A stretch of DNA of 64,000 nt from Sclerurus mexicanus. Its lineage: Eukaryota > Chordata > Aves > Passeriformes > Furnariidae. Below the pieces are notes generated by a model. That model searched no databases and was not told where the DNA came from. It was given only the letters and a program-made list of their open reading frames with translations. The position numbers were made by a program, and so were the translations under genes. Location: contig VWZF01000297.1 in assembly GCA_013396755.1 (NCBI GenBank), forward strand, positions 1 to 64,000, given 5' to 3'. Below are positions 13,601-22,759 of this stretch, one piece after another. Each line of letters opens with the position of its first letter. Position 1 is the first letter of the stretch.

Positions 13601-16600
13601 ATGAAAACCCAAGCTCTTACCTCAAAACCTCTAAGTCATATAAAAACCTAGGCTTTGGTTATTGTTAGTTTGGGCCTCGTGTTTTCCAGTCTTTCAGTGG
13701 TGTATTTAGCAGATGCTTCTGAGCTGCAGCCAAGTCAGGACTTGGGCAGTCCCTTATGGCCTCAGAGAAGTCAGTCCTTGCTGAGATGATCTGCCTGCCA
13801 GCGGAAGAATATGTCTGTGTTCATCAGTCTTGACAATCAGTCCCCTTTGCACTGGTTCATTTGCACCCTGTCTTTTTTGATTACATTGAACAGTTCAGTT
13901 TTGGGCTGTTGCAGAAAGCTAGAAAGGGAAGGCTTACCCATCTTCTTAGATCCTTATGAGACTTAGATTTGGAGTTGAGAGACAGATTGAATTAGATGCA
14001 GTTGATCAGATCTGACAGAGCTTTGCATAGCATGAATTCTTCAGCTTCTCCTTTGTTTTCTGCTGCTAACATTTTGTGACTGTCTTCTTTTGTTTGTAGG
14101 TGGAGTTGGCATGAATCTGACAGCAGCAGACACGGTTATTTTTACTGATAGTGATTTTAACCCACAAAACGACTTGCAAGCAATAGCAAGAGCTCACCGA
14201 ATTGGGCAGCACAAGTGAGAAATGTCACTACTTCTGGTTTGGTTGCTGACTCTCTTGGTCTCTCAGTATCACTTTCCCTATCCGTAGGCAGTGGAAGGTT
14301 AAAGTACAATAGCTTGAAGATCAAAGGAGAGCAGGGAGGATTTTATATCTTAATTTTTCAGCTGCAGCCTTACGCAGTCTTGTTCTCGTCACGTGTCTAG
14401 GGTGGGAGCTGCGTAAATTTGGAGTAGGAAATGGTGGCTGGAGGTTTGCCTGCACTTTTGCAGTGAGCATTTCCCCCATGTCAAGAAGGGATTGTATCAG
14501 CATTACATTTCTGCTGATTATTTTTGTTAATTTTGTTCTTGCCTTTTTTAACCTACCAAAGGAGTGGGTGAGGGGATAGTGCTCCGTGCAAGGAAATAGC
14601 TTAGTGCACTTCAAAAAAAAGTAAATAATAAAAATTTTCTTAAACTTTTGCAGGCCTGTAAAAATTATCCGCTTGATTGGGCGAGATACGATTGAAGAAC
14701 TCATCTACCGAAGAGCTGCTTCTAAGCTGCGTCTCACAAATGCTGTTGTAGAAGGGGGTCAGTTTGCTCTGGGAGCACCCAAGCCTCAAGGAGCAGCAGA
14801 GTTACAGGTAAACTAGAGCTATGCCCTTAATTAGACTCCGGTAAGGACCCTTGAAATGTCTCAGAATGTTTCTGTATTTACATCTGATATGAACCTACCA
14901 AAACAGTTCTGCATTGACATGACACCTTTTGTGCATAGGAACCAAAATGACACCCCGGGTCCAGACAAGATCTGATGTTTGAAGACAATTTTTGCAATTT
15001 TGAGGTGCATCCGTTGTTGAAAAAGGATGCTTTCTTGGAGAAGAGGGGAAGACAGATCCTTTCTTTGTTTTACTTGGGTTTAATTATAAGTCTGAAGTGG
15101 AAGCTGGCTAATTGTTTCTACAACTGATCTGTCTCTGGTGCTTTTCTCTCCCAAATGGAGTTGATCATAAGTACCTAGTCAGCTTTTTGTTAGTCTGAAA
15201 CTCGGTCAGCCTTCTGTTGGCCTCTTGGCAAATACAGTGTCTCAGGAGTCAGGGCATGATTTATAATTCTGACAAAGCTGAGGTTTGTGCTGAGAACTTG
15301 GGTTGAAAAACCTCAGGCAAAGTGATGTTTAAAGAAATATATCACCTGTGTGTTGCTAAACCTGAGAGAGATTTGCATTTAGTGTATCATTTCCCCCTCC
15401 ACCTCCCCTCCCTGCCCCATCAGCATGTATCTCAGCAATTATAATTTCTGTGGGAGAAATGGAAGAGAGCCCATAGGAAATTCTATGCTGATATTTTTTC
15501 CCCTATGGATTTTTGTGATATTTAAGCTTTTGTTTTAAAGGGGTTGGGTCATAATCAAGTCTCTCTGGTTATGAAGAAATCTGCTTGAATGCAGTCAGTA
15601 CAGTTCTGTTCTGTCATTTAGCCCTGAAGAAAAATGACCGCTCAAGTCTGCATGAGTTATGATTGAGGGAGATACGTCGTAGGGGCTTGTCCCATCAGGC
15701 TTTGGGAGAACGTGGTGTGTTAAAGCATAAGTATTTTGACAGGCAGCCTTAAAGCTTAGGTTTCTCCACTTCTACATGCTTTGCATTTAAGTCTGAGAAG
15801 CTTGAGACGCTGGGATTGACATAGAATTACAAGATGATAATAATACTGAACTTCCCTTCTCTTTTTTAAAGCTGAGCGAAATCTTGAAATTTGGCTTGGA
15901 TAAATTGCTCTCCTCTGAGAGGAGTACTGTACAGGATGTGGAGCTGGAAAACATCCTTGGAGAGACAAAAGGAGGGAACTGGGTAATGGACGTTGTACTG
16001 CCACATGAAGAAGAGAACGAAGAGGAGGATACAGACAGTAAGTTAGGAATCTAAATAGCTATGTCACTTGGGTTCTGGTAGTAGAGAAAGCTTCCCAGGC
16101 AGAGGTGCCATTTTTCAGGGAACAAGAAGAAAAGCAGAATTGTAATTAGGTGACTTGGATTTTGTTTGTGGCCTATCCACAAACTTTATTTCTGAGTCTG
16201 TATTGGTATTTTTCTTCTTTTTTGTGTCTTTATTTGCCTGTTTGTAAGATAATGTTGACAATACTTGCCCAGTTTTGGTGGTGGGGGGTTGAATTACTTC
16301 CTGTGAGTGTTTAAGACCACAGATGGAAATTCATGAGAAAAGGAGAAATATTCATTTTACAGCTACTGCTTTTCCCACAGAGAACTATTTAGGTGGATCT
16401 GCCATTTCACAGATATGACAGTAACTTAAGGAGAGGCTGTGTAGCAGGTTTTTTGTATTTATCCCCAAACAAAAGATTATTTGCCATGAAAATCACAAGA
16501 TGAAATTACCTCAAAAATTTCTAAATATTTCCAAAGATACTTCACTCCTCTAGTGTCATGGTGAGAAAGACTGAATTTCTGTCTGGGTACACAGTCGCAC

Positions 16601-19600
16601 TGGACTATATATCTGTCACTGAAGCAGAAATTTGGCCCTGCAGGTTAGGCATTGTCCATGGCAGCAACAAGTAATTATTTGCTGAAAGTTAGCAGAGAGT
16701 GCTGTTGTCTGGTGGTGACTTAAAGGAGGAGCAGTGGTACCACACTGTGTAATAGGTATTGAGAAAATAACACCTGATAAGCAGCAGCTCTAGCCTGCCA
16801 GAGTTCTGTGCTTTTATTTTGTTTGAGAGCTCAAAAGCAAAAGTTTGCTGTCCCTTTACAAGAGTTGCCTGTAACTAGATAGCAGAGCTAAATGGATTTG
16901 CTCCAGGCAGTGATGGAATGACCAAAGAGAACAGCAATAGAGCCATATCTTAAAATAGTTAATTGACCGAAAAAGGAAGAAAGGTTCTTTGCCAGTACAA
17001 ATATCTTAAATTAAAAGCTTTTGTCTGAGGAAACAAATCTTGATTCTCTTGTTTCTACGTGATGCTGACACTGGTCATACAACAAATGATGAGAGCGAAG
17101 ATCTTTTTCTGCTGAGGGTAGAACAATGTCACATAGGAGCCAAATTTTTTTTTATCTTGCTGTACATTTTAGGTGTTAGTAGGTTTCCTTTTTACACTTT
17201 TTAATTATTTTTTTAAGATCACATGTACGTGTATGAAGGCAAAGATTATTCAAAAGAACCCAGCAGAGAAGACAAAAAAGCATTTGATCAGCTTTTGGAT
17301 CTTCAGAAAGCACTGATTGAAGAGACCAGTAAGGAAGGGCGAGCTCTTCGGAACAAAGCAAATGTAAGACAGAAGATGTGACAAGGCACATGATGCTCTT
17401 TCATTTGCTTGTGGAAAACGAAACTGACAGCTTTCTCTTTACCTACAGCTTGTAGAAGGCATGTTAGAAGATTTGGATGTCAATGTAGTAAAGCTGGCTC
17501 TGGAATCTGAGGGCTTGACAATTCAGCAATCCTGATAACAGATCAGAGTGCTTTACAGGGCACTCACATAAACTCAGGTCACTAAACCGCATATTATGTG
17601 GCAATTGGGATTTGATGATTAAGACTTGTGGACAAGTAAACAAAAGGAAAAGGAATGTAGCTTAAGCTGGGCACTAGGCATGGCTTTAAGATGAGTGGTT
17701 TGTTTCCGTGATACTACTTTCTTTCTCCAGGCCCTTCTCACAGGCCTTCGGGAACAGCCAGCCAGAAGGAAGCACTTGTTGAATGCAGAGGAGCTGGAGG
17801 CTAGGAGGAAAAGGTGCCAAGAAGCAGCAGCAAAGAGAGCAAGGCTCATGGAGGAAAAGAAGGCAGCAAAAGCAGAGGCAGAACACAAGAAAAAGTATAG
17901 TTTGCACTGCTTAAAAACTGATGTCTATTGCACTATAGTCTAGAAATGTGTGTCTGATTGTTGAAAATAAGTTTTGCTTTATACCCACTCTTGCAGGTGG
18001 GGGTGGGGATGAGAGGAGGAGAATATGACAAAATGATTGCAGGCCACCCTCATGAAAGAGTTAACTTCATCTGTTAGGATATTTCTGCATGTATGCTTGA
18101 ACTGCATAACATGGGGATATGAAGATGAAAAAACTGCTTGAGTCCCTATCAAGGGTTCTTTTCCCCTGAATAGTCTGCCTGACTTTACATCTAATTTGAT
18201 TAGAGAGTGGTCTGAATAAGAACATATCTGAATGTATAATGAGCCTTTGGGAGAACCTTTCTGAATTGTTACAGTTGGCCCCTATGTATTGGTCTGGCAC
18301 CTGTGACTCTCTTGGCACGTGTCTTAACTTTTTCCTCCCTGTTTCCCAGGTGTTCTTCCTTTTCACCACTCTAAATAGCTCCTTGCCCTTTGTGATGTGC
18401 TCACTTTTACCATGCCTGCAATTGGCTTATCATATTGGCATGTGGCTCTTAATATCGTAGTTAAGAACTGTGATAATTGTTGTTCTAGGTTTAAATAGGG
18501 GAGGGAACAGAGGGATTATAGGTCTAGGTCTCCTGTGTTTCACTGCAATGATTTAAACCAAGATGTGTGCCCTTCACCTTTGATTTTCATTGAACATCCT
18601 CTTCTCTTGTTTTGTTTCAGGATGGCCTTGTGGGAGGCAAATCATTACACATCTACCTGCCTTCCCTCAGAGGAAAGTGGCTCTGAGGAAGAGTTTGAGA
18701 AGGATGAGATTGGGCTGAACGTGGATTTAGATTACAAAGATGCAGACCAGAGCAATATCAAGTACGTCGTGGGAGATGTAACCCACCCCCAAGCAGAAGA
18801 GGAAGATGCCATCATTGTCCATTGCCTAGGTGGGACTTACAAACAAGAGGAGTGCTGTTGGGAGAGGTGGACAGTTGCCCCTACTGTCTTAGTAGTTTCT
18901 AATTCCCATGCACACTGAAATAATTCAGATTTGAGTCTGATGTAGTCTCAAGGGGTGCAGAGGCAATACAGCCTCTACTCCACCATGCATAGCCCACACA
19001 AGTACTAGCAAGGCGTGCCTGGGTCTTTGCATCCCCTCTCTGGATTTATGGGTGAGCCTCTTGAACAGTGACTGTATGGCTTGAAATTTTATATCTGTGG
19101 GTAAGTGATGACAGTTCCTCCTAAGAGGAGGGCCTTTTGTTTATCCTGTGGAAGCTGTTGGGTTCAAACTGAGATACTGAAAATCATCTTCTTTATCCAG
19201 TCAGCAGAGAGAGAGACAGGCATTTTCAGAGGCTGAGGTCGGAGTTTCTTGGTGCCTGTTTCTCAGCACTGACAGTACAGAGGCTTTAGGCTAGTCTCCT
19301 AATTTAAGGACCTCTGTTAAGACACTAAAGGTAAGGGAGAGAAAGTCACATTACAGAATTTCTTCTAAAGAAATGTTGGAGCTTCTCTCTGACCAGGGCT
19401 AGAGCAGAGCATTATAATCTGCTTTATCTTATGTTAAACTCTGCATGAAATCTCATGTTTAAAGTGGAAATGCTAAGTAAAAGTGAAAGACCGTGAATAC
19501 CAAACATCTCGTTGCAGGAAGGCCAAGGCACCAATCTGGGAACATAGTACATGCATGCTCTATGCACCTCTGTGTGAGAATAATGTCAGGTTTATATGTT

Positions 19601-22269
19601 CAATGCCACGGATAGTGCTTTTTTGAGCATTTTCAGTGGACAGTAAGAAAAACATCTTCCTGCAGAGTTTTTCAGGGAACTGTGACAAGTTCGTGTTTCT
19701 CAAGGGCTGAGGTTTATCCTTTAGGAAGGTCCCTTGAATAGTGGTTGACTTCAGTTTGTCTGTGGTTCCCGTATCTAGTTTTTATAATCATTTGTTACAT
19801 GTGTACAGTGCAGGTGCATTTCCTGCAGGGATGGTCTTCAGCCTCACTTTCAAAAGGAGTCTAACTTGTCACTTCATTCTAGATGACTCTGGCCGCTGGG
19901 GAAGGGGTGGTTTATTTACTGCTCTGGAAGCTCGTTCTGATCAGCCAAGGAAAATATATGAGATGGCAGGAAAGATGAAAGGTAAGAGATTAAAACACGA
20001 CCTTAGGCCAAGATACTTGAAAGAACTTAAATCCCACTGATGTTGCAGGACTGAGGTGCCTGGACACCTCGATATGCATGTTTTTTCCTTTTTCTCTAGA
20101 TGTGTGCATCCCTAGCTCTGAAAGTAGTAATTCAGTGGGTGCTTTGACTTGACTTGTTTGGGGTGTGAAAACTCTGTATAGGGGTTGATTATTCCAATCC
20201 ATGCTCCAAAGAAGGAAAAAACCACCAAACTTGTACATTATTCACAGGATGTTTTTCACTACATAAGACAGAGTATTGCATCTTCTGTCACAGTGCTTTT
20301 AAAAAAGATAAAAGCTACCTCAGGTAGTACTCAGCTGAGCCTTTGCTTTCCTCCAAGCACTAACCTTTTCCTGAGCATGTATCAGCAGTTTGGAGCTACC
20401 TGCAGCTGGTGTGGAATGCACATCTTGCTGTAATGTTGATTTTTCTAATTTCATGAGAGATGCTTTCCTCTTGTTTTAGTGTTTCTCCGTTTGTGGTCTT
20501 TAACTGGGATATGTGTGTGTGACAGCTTGGAGGGGGAAACATTTGTCTTGCTTCCTTCAGCAAAGAATCTGACTCTGCTGAAACCACATGAGGAGATAAA
20601 GTCTCAGAGAATAATACAGAATGTGACAGTAAAATCACTGCTGCCTTGACTGCCCATTGACTCTTCATAACTGATTTTTTTTATTGTTGTCTTGTTTTTG
20701 TTTTCTGGACAGACCTGGAGTTAGGAGGAACCCTTTTATTCCCTATTGATGATAAAAAGCCCAGGAAAAAAGGACGAGACTTGGTGAGAATGTGAAGCTC
20801 TTTTTTGTGTTGTTGCTCTGACCATATGTTTTTGAAGTTGTGTGAAATCAATCTTATGTCTTTTTCCCTATAATAATGGCACTGAATACTGAACGTGGCC
20901 AAGTTGCAGTTAAATATTAGAGAAAAGGAGTTCTTTTCCTCATTTATTAAAACTGTAAGTTAGTTATGCAGTTTTCCAGCAGCTGTCACTGTGTTTCCTC
21001 GTGCTGTATATAGCCTCCATTTCAATTTTTTGTGTGTTTTCTCCTTAGCTGGCCTTGATTGTGGCTCAGCACCGGGATCGGTCTAACAACTTGTCTGGCA
21101 TTAAGCTGTCTGCTTTAGAAAAGGGCCTGAAGAAGATCTATTTAGCAGCCAAGAAAAGGAATGGTGAGTGTGGGTGCAGTAGAACAGTGAATCCTTACAT
21201 GTGTGATTGCACCTAAAGATGATGACCAATTTCCACCTTTCCTCTACTGTTTTTTTTTCTGAAGTAAAATAAGAGTGAGGTCTCTATAGCAGATACATTG
21301 CTCCAAAATATTTCTTCTGTTCTTGTTGGGTACCTTGAAGTCCTTATTTAGATTGCTTTCTATATTAATCTTGTCCTAAAGTGTGTGCTCTCTGTTCCTT
21401 CCTTCTCAGCAACAGTGCATCTTCCACGTATCGGGTATGCAACAAAAGGTTTCAACTGGTATGGCACTGAGCGGCTCATCCGAAAGTATCTGGCGACACG
21501 GGGTATCCCCACTCTTATGTATCCTTTTGAAGTATGTCTTACTTTGTTCACAATCTAGTACTGAAATGATCCTGTAAGTATCTTGGTGAATGCAAAGCAA
21601 GGCAAAGCGCAGATGCCACAGTCCAGCTAAAAACCTGGCTTCTCCGACTTTGCTGTCATCCAGGTACTCATTGCACCCTGAGGACTTAATCATTTTAGCT
21701 GATAATGACAGATAAGTGTGATTCAGTGTGTCTGTCAGAATTTGTTAGAGCCAGGTGCTAGTCTTCTGCTGACAGCATTGACTTACCTGTACATGCCACA
21801 TCTGTGGGGGAGGTGCCTGGAATTTCAAACTAACGGAAATGACTCAGAAAGCATCAAAAGTGAGAATCTAAAAAAACATTACAATATTCCAGATATTACA
21901 GTGTTCCAACCTGCTTCCTTGGCTGAACATTGTGCAAGTTGGTGTGTTAGGACAGGCTTAGGAAGGCTTTCACCTTCCAGGAAGGGAAGCATGTTTACAA
22001 GGAGGCAGTTTTGTCACTTCTCTAGGAAGGCACTTGCTGTACTGACACTGTCAGCAATTCTGTGAAGTAGAAAACCTGAAACAAAGGAAATAGTATTAAG
22101 AGCATTCTGCCTCCTTGGTGAATCTTTTAGTGGACATGTTGTCTCACATTCGCTGACACTTGACAGCATTTCCTTGACATTTTTTATTAGATACTACTTC
22201 TCTAGGAATAAAGGCTCTTCCTCTGCTTCACAGCCATATTCATCTTCAGTGACAGTCTCAAAGCCGTGA
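1557..22269 (+). CDS. CHD1L: CHD1L (ALC1), SNF2-family ATPase with macro domain; 22 exons, first coding exon missing
   Basis: ATP-dependent nucleosome remodeler. In the known family the C-terminal macro domain binds poly(ADP-ribose) made by PARP1 at DNA breaks, which releases auto-inhibition of the ATPase. The 22 exons join in consistent phase to give 855 residues that follow human CHD1L (897 residues) from its residue 45 or so to the end. Motifs seen: DEMGLGKT (motif I), DEAH (II), LLLTGTPVQNS (III), VLLFSQM (IV), the NLTAADTVIF and ARAHRIGQ blocks (V and VI), an acidic then Lys/Arg-rich linker, and a macro domain with [16 protein letters not shown] and the FNWYGTERLI block. The tail is serine-rich, ending KP-stop. 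Exon 1, with about 45 residues and the start codon, is not in the window. Human CHD1L has 23 exons, so the count of 22 plus one fits. I see no break, so the gene looks functional. Confidence 0.97.
1670..2339. other. CHD1L intron 2
   Basis: This 670-base AT-rich intron has a GTATGT donor and a short pyrimidine tract before CCTTTTAG. I see no repeat or RNA gene in it. Confidence 0.8.
2340..2446 (+). CDS. CHD1L: CHD1L coding exon 3 (ATPase motif Ia)
   Basis: Bounded by CCTTTTAG and GTAAGT. It encodes residues 38-72 plus two bases of the split Arg 73. The block FLILCPLSVLSNWKEEL is motif Ia of SNF2 ATPases and matches human CHD1L almost exactly. The preceding TKKLTNKER stretch is more divergent. 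Confidence 0.97.
2447..3705. other. CHD1L intron 3
   Basis: This 1.26-kb intron runs from GTAAGT to TTAACAACAG. No recognisable repeat or transcript signal is seen. The antisense open frame at 3112-3309 has no support. Confidence 0.7.
3706..3820 (+). CDS. CHD1L: CHD1L coding exon 4 (ATPase lobe 1)
   Basis: Bounded by AACAACAG and GAG/GTATGT. Residues 74-111 begin FAPGLSFVTYIGNKEERPKL and end LLTTYE, the conserved motif Ib region of lobe 1. The exon ends on a codon boundary. Confidence 0.97.
4116..4147 (+). CDS. CHD1L: CHD1L coding exon 5 (32 nt, ATPase lobe 1)
   Basis: A very short exon between TTCATTGCAG and GTGAGT encodes ICLKDATFLK plus two bases of the split Ser 122. Human CHD1L has ICLKDASFLKS at the same place. 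It is too short for ordinary open-frame detection but fits in phase and sequence. Confidence 0.95.
4148..6248. other. CHD1L intron 5
   Basis: This 2.1-kb intron contains short homopolymer tracts, for example an A/T run near 4700 and a C run near 5185. I recognise no transposon, RNA gene or extra exon. Confidence 0.7.
6249..6330 (+). CDS. CHD1L: CHD1L coding exon 6 (DEAH box)
   Basis: Bounded by TTTGTTCAG and GAG/GTAAAG. The exon completes Ser 122 and encodes residues 123-149, FNWAALVVDEAHRLKNQ followed by SSLLYKTLSE. DEAH is Walker B / motif II, which coordinates Mg-ATP for hydrolysis. Confidence 0.97.
6331..7535. other. CHD1L intron 6
   Basis: A 1.2-kb intron between GTAAAG and GGTTCTTTCAG. 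No recognisable element is seen. Confidence 0.7.
7536..7698 (+). CDS. CHD1L: CHD1L coding exon 7 (ATPase motif III)
   Basis: Bounded by TTCTTTCAG and CCAG/GTCAGT. Residues 150-203 contain LLLTGTPVQNSLQELYSLLS (motif III), then FIEPDIFPREQVKEF and an EKESEP end. One base of the split Ala 204 closes the exon. The GTCAGT donor is slightly off consensus. Confidence 0.97.
8058..8213 (+). CDS. CHD1L: CHD1L coding exon 8 (end of lobe 1)
   Basis: Preceded by a long T-rich tract and TCTGCATAG, followed by GTAACT. Residues 205-255 include KELHSLLQPFLLRRVKSEVA and [20 protein letters not shown], near-identical to human CHD1L. Confidence 0.97.
8214..9252. other. CHD1L intron 8
   Basis: A 1.04-kb intron running to the acceptor CTCTTTTCCAG. 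No recognisable repeat is seen. The open frames inside it on both strands have no matching splice phase or homology. Confidence 0.7.
9253..9345 (+). CDS. CHD1L: CHD1L coding exon 9 (inter-lobe region)
   Basis: Bounded by TTTTCCAG and AATG/GTAAGA. Residues 257-286 run AFENETGRKVTLQNVLIQLR then KCVAHPYLFN, a hallmark of SNF2 remodelers between the two lobes. The exon starts and ends inside codons (Asp 256, Gly 287). Confidence 0.97.
9795..9891 (+). CDS. CHD1L: CHD1L coding exon 10 (start of lobe 2)
   Basis: Bounded by CTGTTCCAG and TGG/GTATGT. Residues 288-318, starting VEPEPFEIGEHIVEASGK, lead to CLLDKLLSFLYA, the helix that precedes motif IV. Gly 319 is split by the intron. Confidence 0.96.
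9892..11255. other. CHD1L intron 10
   Basis: A 1.36-kb intron ending with a C/T-rich tract and CTTCTTCCAG. Open frames on the minus strand inside it show no homology I recognise. Confidence 0.7.
11256..11329 (+). CDS. CHD1L: CHD1L coding exon 11 (motif IV)
   Basis: Bounded by CTTCCAG and AGAG/GTATGT. Residues 320-343 are GHRVLLFSQMTQLLDILQDY followed by MDYR, the motif IV helix-strand unit of helicase lobe 2. It matches human except Leu for Met after TQ. Confidence 0.97.
11330..12415. other. CHD1L intron 11
   Basis: A 1.09-kb intron. Its acceptor (TGTTTGAAAAG) has a purine-rich end and a weak pyrimidine tract, but the exon is secure from protein similarity. No other element is seen. Confidence 0.7.
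12416..12526 (+). CDS. CHD1L: CHD1L coding exon 12 (lobe 2)
   Basis: Bounded by GAAAAG and GCAG/GTAAGT. Residues 345-380 begin [20 protein letters not shown] and end FIFLLSTRA, the motif that leads into motif V. Human CHD1L has [20 protein letters not shown]. Confidence 0.97.
12527..14099. other. CHD1L intron 12
   Basis: A 1.57-kb intron ending TTTGTTTGTAG. The + strand open frames at 12,912-13,229 and 13,259-13,447 lack coding character that I can support. Confidence 0.65.
14100..14214 (+). CDS. CHD1L: CHD1L coding exon 13 (motifs V and VI)
   Basis: Bounded by TTTGTAG and CACAA/GTGAGA. Residues 382-418 hold GVGMNLTAADTVIFTDSDFN (motif V) and AIARAHRIGQ (motif VI with the arginine finger). 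Human has QAAARAHRIGQ, so the Ile here is a mild substitution. Confidence 0.97.
14654..14807 (+). CDS. CHD1L: CHD1L coding exon 14 (end of lobe 2)
   Basis: Bounded by TTTTGCAG and CAG/GTAAAC. Residues 420-470 start PVKIIRLIGRDTIEELIYRR and continue AASKLRLTNAVVEGGQFALG to GAAELQ. This is the brace region packing against both lobes. It ends on a codon boundary. Confidence 0.97.
14808..15871. other. CHD1L intron 14
   Basis: A 1.06-kb intron with a short C/T-rich stretch near 15,395-15,420. No recognisable element is present. Confidence 0.7.
15872..16037 (+). CDS. CHD1L: CHD1L coding exon 15 (start of the linker)
   Basis: Bounded by TTTTTTAAAG and GACA/GTAAGT. Residues 471-525 read LSEILKFGLDKLLSSERSTV, then ENILGETKGGNWV, then an acidic run HEEENEEED. 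In the human protein the equivalent segment follows the ATPase and joins the regulatory linker. Confidence 0.96.
16038..17217. other. CHD1L intron 15
   Basis: A 1.18-kb AT-rich intron. No repeat or RNA gene is recognised. Confidence 0.7.
17218..17363 (+). CDS. CHD1L: CHD1L coding exon 16 (linker)
   Basis: Bounded by ATTTTTTTAAG and AAT/GTAAGA. It completes Asn 526 and encodes residues 527-574, starting [20 protein letters not shown]. Human has [20 protein letters not shown] here. It ends on a codon boundary. Confidence 0.96.
17449..17535 (+). other. Possible alternative terminal exon of CHD1L (28 codons, then stop)
   Basis: After a clear acceptor (CTCTTTACCTACAG, 17,435-17,448) the frame used by exon 16 stays open for 28 codons, LVEGMLEDLDVNVVKLALES and eight more residues, then TGA at 17,533. 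Human CHD1L skips straight to the sequence found at 17,731, so this is not part of the main protein. It could be an alternative 3' end, a poison exon, or chance. No nearby AATAAA was seen. Confidence 0.3.
17731..17894 (+). CDS. CHD1L: CHD1L coding exon 17 (basic helical linker)
   Basis: Bounded by CTTTCTTTCTCCAG and AAAAA/GTATAG. Residues 575-628 contain NAEELEARRKRCQEAAAKRA, then a long Lys/Glu/Ala-rich helix ending AEAEHKKK. This matches the human [20 protein letters not shown] region, a charged, probably coiled helix between ATPase and macro domain that carries likely nuclear-localisation clusters. Confidence 0.96.
17895..18620. other. CHD1L intron 17
   Basis: A 726-base intron ending TGTTTTGTTTCAG. 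No recognisable feature is seen. Confidence 0.75.
18621..18829 (+). CDS. CHD1L: CHD1L coding exon 18 (start of macro domain)
   Basis: Bounded by GTTTCAG and CTAG/GTGGGA. Residues 630-698 begin MALWEANHYTSTCLPSEESG, pass through an acidic stretch, and reach [20 protein letters not shown] then HCL, the first strands of the macro domain. Human has [20 protein letters not shown]. Confidence 0.97.
18830..19882. other. CHD1L intron 18
   Basis: A 1.05-kb intron. Nothing recognisable was found in it. Confidence 0.7.
19883..19981 (+). CDS. CHD1L: CHD1L coding exon 19 (macro domain ligand loop)
   Basis: Bounded by TTCATTCTAG and AAAG/GTAAGA. It completes Asp 699 and encodes residues 700-731, [20 protein letters not shown] then PRKIYEMAGKMK. 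In macro domains this segment lines the ADP-ribose pocket. Human has [20 protein letters not shown]. Confidence 0.97.
19982..20712. other. CHD1L intron 19
   Basis: A 731-base intron, with no element recognised. Confidence 0.7.
20713..20783 (+). CDS. CHD1L: CHD1L coding exon 20 (macro domain)
   Basis: Bounded by TTCTGGACAG and TTG/GTGAGA. It completes Asp 732 and encodes residues 733-755, LELGGTLLFPIDDKKPRKKG then RDL. Human has [20 protein letters not shown]. Confidence 0.96.
21049..21163 (+). CDS. CHD1L: CHD1L coding exon 21 (macro domain)
   Basis: Bounded by TTTCTCCTTAG and AATG/GTGAGT. Residues 756-793 start LALIVAQHRDRSNNLSGIKL, then SALEKGLKKIYLAAKKRN. The human copy has one more residue (SNVLSGIK versus SNNLSGIK). 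Confidence 0.97.
21410..21518 (+). CDS. CHD1L: CHD1L coding exon 22 (macro domain)
   Basis: Bounded by CCTTCTCAG. Residues 795-829 run TVHLPRIGYATKGFNWYGTE, RLIRKYLATRGI, PTL, then AT of a split codon. I place the donor at AT/GTATCC (21,519) because joining to 22,191 gives PTLIYYFSR, matching human PTYIYYFPR. The more consensus-like GTATGT at 21,532 would shift the frame. Confidence 0.93.
21519..22190. other. CHD1L last intron
   Basis: A 672-base intron with donor GTATCC and acceptor CATTTTTTATTAG. An alternative donor GTATGT lies 13 bases inside it. No repeat is recognised. Confidence 0.85.
22191..22269 (+). CDS. CHD1L: CHD1L last coding exon, serine-rich tail
   Basis: Starts after CATTTTTTATTAG. 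The frame dictated by exon 22 gives YYFSRNKGSSSASQPYSSSV then TVSKP and TGA at 22,267-22,269. This aligns with the human tail, which starts YYFPRSK and continues into a run of serines ending in proline. A C/T-rich stretch within the exon (22,217-22,231) ends in CACAG and mimics an acceptor. Confidence 0.93.
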
Positions 22270-22755
22270 AGCGGTAATCTCACTGAGAAACATGCTCAAA
22301 AAGTGAACATCACGCAGGCAGTCTGTATGCATTCACTTCAGAAACAAGACTTACACAGCCATTATTTGCCCCTGTACCTCTCTGCCTTTACTGGCCCCAA
22401 CGTTTACATATTGCCAGTGGCTCTGGAGAGGAATGCAAAGGCTTCAGAGTCCAAAGAGGAAGGATGTTGGCTCAATCCCAGATCTTTTTCAGAGATGAAA
22501 AATTAAACTTTAACTGATGGTCCATTGTTATCCCTTACATTAAGTTATTGTTAAGGCTTGGAATACAGTATTGTTTGGCTGTATTTCCCTGCCCTCCCCT
22601 TCAAATTCCATACATTATCTCACTATACCTCTTTTCAATCAGCTTTTTAGTGGTTACCTGGCATTCTGTGTACATGTTCACATATAACTATCAGCAGAAA
22701 GGAACCTGTCAACTGTATGACAACCACATAGAATAAACTTTATACTGTTTTGGTT
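22270..22755 (+). other. CHD1L: CHD1L 3' untranslated region
   Basis: From the stop codon to a likely cleavage point about 15-20 bases after the AATAAA at 22,732. The extent is inferred. An ATTAAA at 22,502-22,507 could serve as a proximal site. No coding frame is supported here. Confidence 0.7.
22732..22737 (+). terminator. CHD1L polyadenylation signal AATAAA
   Basis: Canonical AATAAA 463 bases after the CHD1L stop, followed within 15 bases by the GU-rich stretch TGTTTTGGTTT. That arrangement is the classic poly(A) signal plus downstream element. Confidence 0.7.
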
Positions 22756-22759
22756 TCTC

